A DNA stretch of 64,000 nt from assembly GCA_028532985.1 (NCBI GenBank), contig JANCIK010000007.1, forward strand, positions 372,001 through 436,000, read 5' to 3'. The notes beneath the pieces were generated by a model. The model ran no database searches and was not told the DNA's origin. It saw nothing but the letters and a program-made list of their open reading frames with translations. A program made the position numbers and the translations under genes. Positions 22,361 through 31,119 of this stretch are shown piece after piece. Each line of letters opens with the position of its first letter. The first letter of the stretch is position 1. This stretch comes from Stropharia rugosoannulata (Eukaryota; Basidiomycota; Agaricomycetes; Agaricales; Strophariaceae).

Positions 22361-22807
22361 GTGTTTCGCGATGCGCGCATTGAACGCCCCCTTCTGGACT
22401 TCTTTTCTTTTCTTGCCCTCTCTTTTCCTCTTTGTCTTGTCCCTGTTTTATCTAGCATATGTAAAATAGGCCTGCATTATGTCTTTAGATATGCTTCTAT
22501 ATATGCGTTTCTTTTCTCTTCCTTGTGTGAACCTAAGTTCTTTCTGTCTTTTTAAGATGTCTAATAGCCTGGTTCCTCTTGAGCGGTTACAAGTGCCATG
22601 TGCGCATATGACCAATGTCCACTTGCTTGTATGTGTCCACCAACTTTTGCTTCTGTCTTTCTACTGTGGGCGAGTATAAGTGCGATGCACGCATATGAAA
22701 GACATGCATGTGTGTATGCGCCAGCCAGCTTTTACTTCTGCCCTGAGCTCCTGTTCTTCCTGCAGTATCTCCTTAAGCACCTAGATTTATCCCTGCTTGG
22801 CTAGGTC
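22361..22807 (+). other. ORF1-ORF2 spacer (A1)
   Basis: There is no gene. A CTAGCATATGTAAAATAG phrase shortly after the ORF1 stop (near 22451) is conserved in A2 and B and is a candidate 3'-end signal. Sequence identity with A2 becomes high again from about 22550 rightward. Confidence 0.5.
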
Positions 22808-22847
22808 GTCTCTCCCCCCCACTATAAATTCAACTGTCCCCAGTTGA
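22808..22847 (+). promoter_or_regulatory. Internal PPT-like tract, TATA box and palindrome before ORF2 (A1)
   Basis: GTCTCTCCCCCCCAC, TATAAA (22823-22828) and a palindrome TCAACTG-TCCC-CAGTTGA (22830-22847) repeat the layout found beside the LTR (19699-19735). The palindrome arms differ from the LTR-proximal copy (TTGACTG) but change on both sides, so pairing is kept. The ORF2 start codon follows 20 bp later. Confidence 0.75.
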
Positions 22848-22867
22848 CAGTTTCTTTACTGCCTTCC

Positions 22868-23348
22868 ATGGCTCTCCGATATCAGCGCACCGCAGTCGCT
22901 CGCCAGTTTACTGCTATATTGAGACAACTCGCCGTTCATGTGGAGCTCGCAGAGGACTGCAACAACGGCCCTTTTCACTTTCCTCTACAGTCTGCTCAGT
23001 CCCTCGTGCGCGCACTGGTAAAGTCCTTATGTTCATGCAAGCGCTTCCTCTGCTGACGTTTTCCTCCAGGATCGCATTACACTGCCTTTGCGCTTTATCG
23101 ATTTCAATCGCCAATTCCTGTCTTTAGTCATGACGATCGTGTTTTACGAAGGCCGCGCTCAGCGCAGATTCAGCGATGATCATTTCGATGCGCGCATGCT
23201 CAGCAACGCCGCTCTTCACATTCTCGATCGGTACAGCCATCTTGGCATGCCTTTTCACAATCTCCCGCCCTCGGAACCAACAGGGACCGCCATTCTAGAC
23301 GTAGATCCCGACGCTGCCCTTGTAGTAGATGATATTAGCTACGATTGA
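22868..23348 (+). CDS. Antisense ORF2 (A1): conserved small protein, two exons
   Basis: Exons 22868-23017 and 23070-23348 give 142 residues. The intron (GTAAAG...TCCAG) is in the same place in A2 and B. The protein is helical: RTAVARQFTAILRQLAVHVE near the start, LPLRFIDFNRQFLSLVMTIV after the intron, and an acidic end (DPDAALVVDD). The second exon is nearly identical between A1 and A2 and clearly conserved in B. No membrane segment or catalytic motif stands out, and no family is recognised. A TATA box and palindrome lie 20-45 bp upstream; ORF3 begins 70 bp downstream, so the two may be a linked pair. Confidence 0.82.
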
Positions 23349-23417
23349 GCCCGTGCGCGGCTCTGATGGATCGTTTAGTGCTATATATGATCCTTCAAAT
23401 GAATGTCTTTTATCATT

Positions 23418-23965
23418 ATGCCCTCCTTCGATACCGAAAGTAATCTCCTTCAACGCGCAAGGTCCGATCCTTCCTTCTTGCGCTTAGCTGCTCTACCCAA
23501 GCGGGCGCTAGCTGATATTCCGCTCGATGATCATGAGCACATCTGCCGCATCTACATAGGCGCCCTTCATTTTATTCTTGAGGCTGCAAGTGAACCACTG
23601 CTTCCCATGACCATCTGCCTAGACATGATGCATCACGTTCAAGACCATGCGGTGTGCACATGTCCCCCTTCTCCAGCCTTTTCGTGCGCAGCTCTGACAT
23701 CCTTGTAGCGGGCTCTGGCGCTGACCGAAGCTACCTGTCACTCGCCTCGCATCTCGCACTTGTGCGCTCAGCTTCACTATAGCGAGCTCGTCCTGCGCTT
23801 GTGTGGTACTACAGATGCTGAGCGCTACGGCACCCTTCCTCACTCTGAACACTTCCAACAACTCCACTATGCCGCCCAGGTCTTTTACCAGGAGGAATTC
23901 TTTCCTGTGGGTTTTTCTCCTCGTGCGCTGCGCTGACCCTGACAATCACTTCTTAGGATGTTTAA
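23418..23965 (+). CDS. Antisense ORF3 (A1): conserved small protein, three exons
   Basis: Exons 23418-23651, 23709-23906 and 23957-23965 give 146 residues. The last exon encodes only Asp-Val before the stop, and the same two-residue last exon is found in A2 and B, which supports the model. Conserved segments are MPS at the start, HICRIYIGALHFILEAA, LTEATCHSP after the first intron, LVLRLCGTTDAERYG and FYQEEFFPDV at the end. TATATAT (23382-23388) lies 36 bp before the start. The 3' splice site of the first intron is inferred from frame agreement. The family is unknown; the composition is soluble and helical. Confidence 0.78.
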
Positions 23966-24463
23966 TTCCCGAACTGACATTTTGCTGTCTTTCCATTGAT
24001 AACTATCTATAGTCATAGCTAGCATCTATTCCTTGGTACATGTGTCATGACCCTGTATTTGAAATAAGACTGTCGGGTAACATTGTTATGCATTTTCGGC
24101 ATCAATTCCCAAAGCGGACATCATTTTGCCAAACGGGGAAAGACCTGCATCTCCTTTGATGCGCGCACCCTTTTGCTGCAATGCACGCACGATCCTCCCA
24201 TCTCATGTTGCTATATGGGCTCTTGTATTCAGGTCCCTTCCATCCCACTCAATCTCCGTGAATGTAACGTCGGACAGGTGTAGCCCTGTGCTATGACCCT
24301 TCTGGACCTTTTGTAAAGTCCCTCCTTCCTTAACTCCTTGGGCCTGCTGTTCGGTCGGTCACCAGCTGCGCGCAGCGCTGATCATCCCAGTGAATGCTAT
24401 ATAAGCGCTCGCCGTTTCTGTATGAGCGCATCGCATTTTATTCCTACTTTCTCAACCACCACT
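23966..24463 (+). promoter_or_regulatory. ORF3-ORF4 spacer with TATA box (A1)
   Basis: This 500-bp spacer is conserved with A2 (38512-39011). TATATAA at 24398-24404 lies 66 bp before the ORF4 start. TTTGATGCGCGCACCC (near 24157) and other TGCGCGCA-type motifs occur. There is no gene. Confidence 0.55.
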
Positions 24464-25780
24464 ATGGCTACTACTCATGCTCCTCTGTTTAACTTCACCA
24501 ATGTCAAGCATCAACTCTCACTGATCCAGGACATTCGTGGGTTGGCCTCTGCCACTCCTGCGAATTACACCGGCAGCCTGGAGCTACTTGCTGTCGATTT
24601 GGTGCGCGCATCGCGCGGTTCCCTTGTTGTATGTTACTGACTTCGTCTGGCACGATTGCAGAACCGCTGGCGCGACGCGCACGGCGGTATCACTCGCGTT
24701 ATAAACAACAATGAAGCTATCGAGATCCTTAATGAGACTCGCGCCATATATACGTCGCTCGAGGCTGACCACCACATTCGCTCTTTCTCCCCTGCCGCCA
24801 ACGCATTTATCAACTTGCATGAACAAGTCCTCAAGGCCAAGGCTGCCGCTTCTCGTCAGCGCACCCATACCCCTACTGGACCGGTGCGCTCATCTTCCTC
24901 TCCTAACCCTTTCTATACTTAATCTCCTTTTTGGTGCGCGCAGCGCAACATTCGCGTTCTTACGCGCTCCGCAACTGCGGATCTTGAGACCGCCTCCGCG
25001 CCTGGAGGTACTACATCTCCCGACTCTGACGATGACAAGGTGTGGCTAACCTTGGTTCCTTTACCAGACATCACTAACATGCAACTTTACATGCTTCTCA
25101 AAAAGATGGCCCTTGACGATAAAGTTGAAGCCGCGACTGAGGGAGGTCCTCCCAGCAGGCAGCATACACCTGAGCCGAGTCCTAACAAGAAACGCGCCGC
25201 GCCTCCTGATACTCCTAAACAGGTGTGTGTTTGACCCTTCTCCGCTGCGCGCACTTAGATTCTTATAGAAATACCAGCACGAGCGCGGAGACACTCCTGG
25301 TTACCGCTCTCGTCCCCTTGGTCGAGGCATGACTTATCGTCAGACCTAGCTTCGTCGCTCATTCCGTGACGCCGCCGCAGGTGAAGCCTCTCCTAAGAAA
25401 GCCAGGCTGGGCTCAGAGGGCGTTCCTACGTTCCCCGACTCTCCTTTTATTATGCAAGGTGCGCGCACCGCACCACTCTCTTACTAATCTTTTCTAACCC
25501 TCCTTCTTCAGGCACTTCTCTCGTTTTGGACAATGACAAGGTCAATGCTTGTCTTGATGCCGCCACTAACCTCCTCAAGGAACCCCTTAATACGGGTAAC
25601 CCTTCCGAGTTGGTGACGCGCCGCCTCATTGGTGATTTACAAGCAGAGATCATTTGCGATCTCCACAAGGTCGATTTCATCCTCAAACGCCGCGCGCTCC
25701 TCGTCGAGCAGCTTGTCATCTTGCAGCGCAGCCTCGACGTTACTGGCATTACTGCCACCGAGGACAAACCGGCCCAGTAG
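24464..25780 (+). CDS. Antisense ORF4 (A1): conserved protein, five exons, one nonsense codon
   Basis: Exons 24464-24601, 24662-24883, 24944-25222, 25269-25458 and 25512-25780 give a 365-residue frame with all phases agreeing. A TAG near 25347 in exon 4 replaces GAG in A2, so this copy is truncated. Conserved parts: FNFTNVKHQLSLIQDIRGLA at the start, a helical domain through NETRAIYTSLEADHH, a Ser/Pro-rich middle (TPEPSPNKKRAAPP), and a C-terminal helical domain (KVNACLDAATNLLKEPLN, then LIGDLQAEIICDLHKVDF) that is the best conserved part among copies. No family is recognised. The gene meets pol tail to tail, with 126 bp between them. Confidence 0.82.
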
Positions 25781-25860
25781 ATAGCCTGGCTCAATGTGCG
25801 CTGAGCGCCTTAAAGGGGCGTCTGTAGCTAGCTCTCTTTGTATTCCCCATCTTCTTTACC

Positions 25861-25875
25861 CAATATATTATATTG
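25861..25875. terminator. Palindromic AT element between ORF4 and pol (A1)
   Basis: CAATATATTATATTG lies between the convergent 3' ends of ORF4 and pol. It is almost perfectly palindromic and is kept in A2 (56452-56466) and, with one change, in B (47051-47065). The position suggests a two-way transcript end signal; that is inference. Confidence 0.5.
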
Positions 25876-25906
25876 TGGTCGCTTTCTTCCTACAGTGCTC
25901 GCGCAT

Positions 25907-28900
25907 CTAAGTGTCTTCTTCGCCCCAGTCATCATCATCTTCTTCATCCTCTTCTACTGTAAGCGCACCGCTACCCGAGGGTACACCGGGCTCATCAAAG
26001 ATATAATCTTTGGGAATGGCTGGTTCATAGTCCGGTGCCTCTAACATTTTAGCGAGGTTCTCCTTGGTCTGATCAATTATATCATCCAAACCGTCCGGTA
26101 AGCGCAGCTGCCTTCTTGCAAAGTAGGGAATGAGGCGGAACGCCGCCACCTTATCCTTCAATACAGAGCCATCCATCTCTGCCACTAAGTACGCTCCACC
26201 ATCTTTTCGTGCGATAATGATGTAAGGCCCGTTCCACCGTGCGAGCATCTTACGGTTCAGACTGGATTCTATGCCCGAGTTCCTCATTAGCACTACATCT
26301 CCTGGCTTAAACACATAGTCACGGATTTTAGCCGAGTGCTTCCTTTCAAATGCCCTGATCGCATCTCTTTTCGTCTTTGATACTCGTGCGCGCATCTCCT
26401 CTACTGTGTCGCGATGTTTGGCTAGTGCGCGCGCGCGATACCCTACTAACTCCTCCGTAGTCAGTACGCGATCTGGCAGCTTCACCAGCCACGTTGCTTC
26501 TGCTATGTCGAATGGTAGTATGGGATGCGCGCCCGTCACCATGAAGAATGGGGAACACCCGAATCCTCGTCGCACAGTGATACGATCCACCCACAACACA
26601 TGGTAAAAGAATCTACTCCAACGCTTATGCGCGCCTTCTGTCCCTCCACACGCTTTCCACCACATCTGTCTTATGTCCCAATGAGGACGCTCTATTTTTC
26701 CATTTGCTTGCGAGTTGTACGCGGAGATAGTAATCCCTGTAATCCCATACTTCTTTTCTAAATACTTGAGCGCTGCGCGGAACGGTCCACCATTGTCTGT
26801 GATGATTTCTTGCAGACAGCCCCAACGGCAGATGATGTCCTCGAATATCCACTGCGCTATCGCACGGGCATTCTCTTTCTTTAATGGCCGCCCTTCCGCC
26901 CATGAGCTCAGCGCACATCTTCCGTGCACTATGTAATTATATCCATTGGAGGCCGGGGACATGTGCATAGTGTCCGCGTGTAGTTGCTGGAAGATAGACG
27001 GCGTGTGTGTCTCGGTGCGCGGGATCTGGATGATCGTCTTCTGCCTTAACTGACAGACATGACATGTTTTCACATACCAGTAGACATCCCTTTCCAACTC
27101 AGGCCACCAGAAGTGCTCAGCTAGCAGTTTGCGCATAGCGTACGCTCCTCTGTGCCCCAAGCTGTCATGCGCTGAGCGCAGCATGCGTGTCCGCTGCGCC
27201 TGATCTATCACCAACTTATGCGCGTCATCTATGGATCTCCGGTACATTCGCCCATCCTTGTCTAAGAAGAAGTTACGAGCATTCCTCGTAAAGTTCTGAT
27301 ATTCTCGCTCCGTCATGCCTTTAGGCCTAGTGGTTGGATTCTGCAACCAGTAGCGTATCATCGGCAATTTCTCATCCATGTCTTTTCCTGCAGACGTCCT
27401 GTTGCGCTCATCGTACTCTTCATCCTCCAGATCCTCTATTCTGGAGTCGGGTATCGCATGCGCCAGTATGAATTTCTCTAAGTACTCGCGCTGCGCGAGC
27501 GGCACACTCTCTTTCTGTATGAAGTCCCGCACGGCCCGCTTTTCCGCTTCTGTCTCTTTCTGTGTGCACTCGAGCTCCTGCTGGAAACAGCCTATAGAGC
27601 GCACTTCTGGTAACTTGCGTGCAGTGGGACCTTCAAACAACTTGTTTAGGAGTCCGGTGTATAGATACCCACCACGATCATCGATCTGTTCCTTGAATTC
27701 CTCAAAGTCCAGGGGATCCGGGTCATCTTCATAGACTTTCTCATATTCGAGCGGTCCCACCTCCTGATCATCATCTTCTTCGGAGTGTGCGTACGCCTCA
27801 TCTCCAGGTTGCCCTTCCCTACGCGATAAACCATCTGCACCAAAGGTTTTGCCCGCAACATGTTTCAACTGGAAGTGATACATAAGTATTTTATCTATCC
27901 AGCGATTAATAGTCGCATTAGGGCCCATGCCCGGATTATCCAACATGCCCTTCAAGTATTTGGCATCCGTTTCCACCACCAGCTTGCGCGCACCGATGAG
28001 CCAGTAATAACAGGCTTGTAGCGCACGTAAGAGTCCATACAACTCCCGTTTGGGCTGTGAGAAACACTGCTCGCGTTCCGTTAACAGTATTGATCCGAAG
28101 CGCGCATATACCCTCTTCTTCGAATCTTGTGGGTCCTGCTGGTAAATATAGAATCCTACTGCCCTCCATGACGTGTCTACAGCCAAAGTAATCGGTCCTG
28201 GTAGGGTGTAATCCAGTGGTTTCACGCAATGTGCGTTGCGCGCACTGTCTTTCAACGAGTCCATGCTAGCTTGCTGAGCGGGCCCCCACTCAAAGGGCTC
28301 TTTCCCACGCAATAGCCGCTGTATGTGCTCTGCTCGCTTCGCATAATCTGAGATGTAAATACGGAGCAGACCCATTGTACCCATGAATGCGCGCACATCA
28401 CTGATGTTCTTGCATGGCCCCCAATTGAGGATCGCCTGCACTTTATCAGGTGCTGGCTTTCGCCCTTCGTATGTGCACAAGTGCCCCACCACTACTATCT
28501 CAGCCGCGCACAGTATGGACTTCTTTCCACTAAATGTTCCTCCCGAGTACTTCATGCGCTGCACGATTCTGTTGACATTCAACATGTGTTCCCATACGAA
28601 TCTCCTTATTCCCTTATTCTCTGGTATCGTCTCATATCCTCCTCCTTCTAACTCATAGCGCGTTTTAGGTCCCCTAATAGGTACATCGTCTATATAGGGC
28701 TCGGTAACTTCAGGTATTTCATCGCGTAATATATATGCGACATCCTCGTGAAAAATGGGCACGGAATTCGTCCATCCCATAGGTAGGGTTACTAAGCGCA
28801 GCGCACCGAACGGCGTCTGGAATGTAGTCAAGTCTCTAGAGGACTCAGCTAACAGCCGCTCATCGTACCCAACATACAAGTCCAGGATGCCGCCACATGC

Positions 28901-29842
28901 GCGCCCCGCAAAGTGTTCTGCTAGACTCTCCGCTGCTGGAGGTAGTCCTGAATGTGCAATGGTTACTGCATTTAACAGTTCTAGACTGTGCACAATTCTG
29001 AACGAGACCCCGTCTTTCTTGGTCACTGTAAACCAGCGCGACCGGTATGATGAGCTCGAGGGCTCATACGTGCCTGCGCGAATCTTGGTGGCGATGAATT
29101 CACATACGCACTCATACATCCCAGGTGGTATTGGAATGTTCTTCAATACCCAAGGCGTGTGCTCTACAGTGGGAATGTCTACTGGGGGGAAGAAGTCCGT
29201 GCGGAATCTACCCTTCTCTGTGTCATCCCACGCGAACGCCTCGTTCTGCTGCATGAAAACTTGATGCACCAACTTGCGCTCCTCGGGCCACAGGAAATCC
29301 CCTTCATGCGCTTTGTCAATTCCCTCCATACACTCAGCAGTGTACCGACCTGTAGGTACGAAGTCTGGCGGATGTGGTGACAATTGCGGCATGTCCTTTA
29401 GTGGGTCTCCTTTTATCTCCCTCACTATTCTAAACTTCTCTGGTAAATCTTGATAAACGGGCCTTGACTTTCTCAGCCACTGGCTTATACTTCTTTCCTG
29501 CGAGCACCGTAACGGTTGTGGCATTCTTGCCAGTCAAGCGCTTACGCATTACTCCTTGTCGCTTAATAGGGACCTGTTCCTCGTGCGATGCGCGGAACTG
29601 CCCTCTAGGTTCTCCCTTGACTACTTCCTCTTTGCGCCATTCGCGCTGCTGAAAATACTTGTATATTCTTTCTTTCTCATCATCCTCCATCTTTGCCTCA
29701 TGTACTGCTTGAGCCATGTATACATCCCTGAGCTCAGCGCTCCCAAACCGCTTCTTATTCTTTGGTAGCGCGTACCCCGCTATCTCTATTTTCCCGTGCG
29801 ATCATCTCTGTCAAACATCAACGCGACCTCTCCTTGACGCAT
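25907..29842 (-). pseudogene. pol: pol (A1): RT, RNase H and integrase, frameshifted
   Basis: The minus-strand frame 29524-25907 codes for 1205 residues of a Ty3/Gypsy polyprotein. It contains RT with YIDD, an RNase H-like domain (AVDTSWRAVGFYIYQQ, then ETDAKYLKGML), an integrase HHCC finger (HDSLGHRGAY...CHVCQ), a D,D,E core (HADTMHMSP, TDNGGPF, NGKIERP) and a GPY/F module (RWNGPYIII) before an acidic tail. There is no chromodomain. Against B it has two lesions: a missing base near 29791 (shared with A2) that puts TAG soon after the pol entry, and an extra T near 29463 (absent from A2 and B) that splits the region before RT. The protein would make and integrate element DNA if intact. Confidence 0.9.
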
Positions 29843-31119
29843 CAAATCATCGAGGATTGAAAATCCTGATCTGCGTTAGGGTTTTCCGTTGTGCCAGGGT
29901 CCTGCAATTTCGGTTCGCGCTGCACAATCTTGGGACCGCACCCTCGGTTATAGGTGGGTACTACCAGCTTGCGCTGTGTGTTGGGATCGGTGAGCGTAAG
30001 CTCAACCGTTCCATCGCCGCGCGTCTTCACATTGCTCTCCGTGAGGATCTCGAACGGCCGGCCCAAGAGCACCTCGTAAGCCGCTGCGCTGATGACATGC
30101 ACTTGTAAATACACTGTCAGTCCGTTAAACACAAACGGTACATTGCGCGCTAAGCCCTTGGTGGATTCCACCTGCTTATTCGCGCTCTGCATTCGTATAG
30201 TGAAGTCCGGGTCCCAACTAAGTCCTAAGCGCTCAGCGGTGTCTTGTGCCATTGACACAATCTGCGACCCACTGTCGAGCAACGTCTCCGCGTGTCCCTT
30301 GCCGTTGATGAGCGGAAATACCGCCTTTAGATGGTGCGATTCACACACCACAATAAGTCCCTTAGGCTTTTCCCCCGGTTGCAGAGTCGAAACGTACTGC
30401 TTGTACAGGTCTTCCATGATGATGGTCCCCGGTTGCAGTCCGCTGCGCTCATCTGAGCAAGTAAGGAAGGTGGCCACTGGTAGCTCATCCATCTGCATGA
30501 ACTCCTCTTCCTCTTCTTCTTCTGCTAACCGCGCGATAGCCTCATCTACTTCGCGCTCTTCTTCATCGTAGTCTAATTGTAGTACGCGCATCGTGTTCAG
30601 ATCCAATGGTACCTTTCTTGGTACTATGCGCTCAACGAACTTTCTTCTGAAACCTGCAGTCGAGATTCCCAACAACTGGCCCTGCGTGATCTCAATTTTC
30701 TGATTTTCTAAGTGCTTGAGGACTGCGTCAGCCTGCGCCTCATCTTCGATAGGTGCGCGCAGCTTATAAGCAGGTTTCCTCTTCTCTACTACAGGTATGG
30801 GTTCTTCCCTAACCTTAGGTTTTACTTTCTCCGGAACGCGCAGCGGAGGTACCATTACATATGGCACTGCTGCAGGCCGTGCACTAGGCACAGCTTTTGC
30901 AGGAACCTCAAACACTACTTTCTTCTTTACTGGTGCGCTGCGCGCACCTTGCTCCTCCACTACTTCTCGCAACTCATCTTCCTCATCATCACTCGCGTCC
31001 TCAACTGATGCTCTGGGTATATTTCTGATTGGTAACTTCTTATTTGCGCCCTCCGGGTTCTTGGGTTTATCAGAGCCGCTACGCATAACTCTGCCCGCGT
31101 TTCCCTTCATCAGACTCAA
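29842..31119 (-). CDS. pro: Retropepsin-like protease region (A1)
   Basis: This 425-codon frame lies in the -1 frame relative to gag and overlaps its stop. A Pro/Lys-rich, acidic N-terminal part precedes the aspartic protease, whose active site is LLDSGSQIV near residue 278 (D-S-G in place of the commoner D-T-G). The flap and hydrophobic strand follow, with AAYEVLLGRPF near residue 347 (the usual ILG motif). The first in-frame ATG is four codons in, so translation is probably by -1 frameshifting from gag, as in many Ty3 elements; no slippery site was proved. It would cleave Gag and Pol inside the particle. Confidence 0.88.
   Translation of the reverse strand: MSLMKGNAGRVMRSGSDKPKNPEGANKKLPIRNIPRASVEDASDDEEDELREVVEEQGARSAPVKKKVVFEVPAKAVPSARPAAVPYVMVPPLRVPEKVKPKVREEPIPVVEKRKPAYKLRAPIEDEAQADAVLKHLENQKIEITQGQLLGISTAGFRRKFVERIVPRKVPLDLNTMRVLQLDYDEEEREVDEAIARLAEEEEEEEFMQMDELPVATFLTCSDERSGLQPGTIIMEDLYKQYVSTLQPGEKPKGLIVVCESHHLKAVFPLINGKGHAETLLDSGSQIVSMAQDTAERLGLSWDPDFTIRMQSANKQVESTKGLARNVPFVFNGLTVYLQVHVISAAAYEVLLGRPFEILTESNVKTRGDGTVELTLTDPNTQRKLVVPTYNRGCGPKIVQREPKLQDPGTTENPNADQDFQSSMI

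Noticed and set aside
23349..23417. ORF2 and ORF3 as one spliced gene
   Set aside because: ORF2 ends in a stop in all copies without a good donor before it, and a TATA box sits in the gap in each copy; separate genes fit better, though a joint transcript is not excluded.
25907..29842. Possible integration of a virus or an env-like gene in the element
   Set aside because: Pol is of Ty3/Gypsy type and none of ORF1-ORF4 shows a signal peptide, transmembrane segment or fusion motif, so an envelope function is unsupported.
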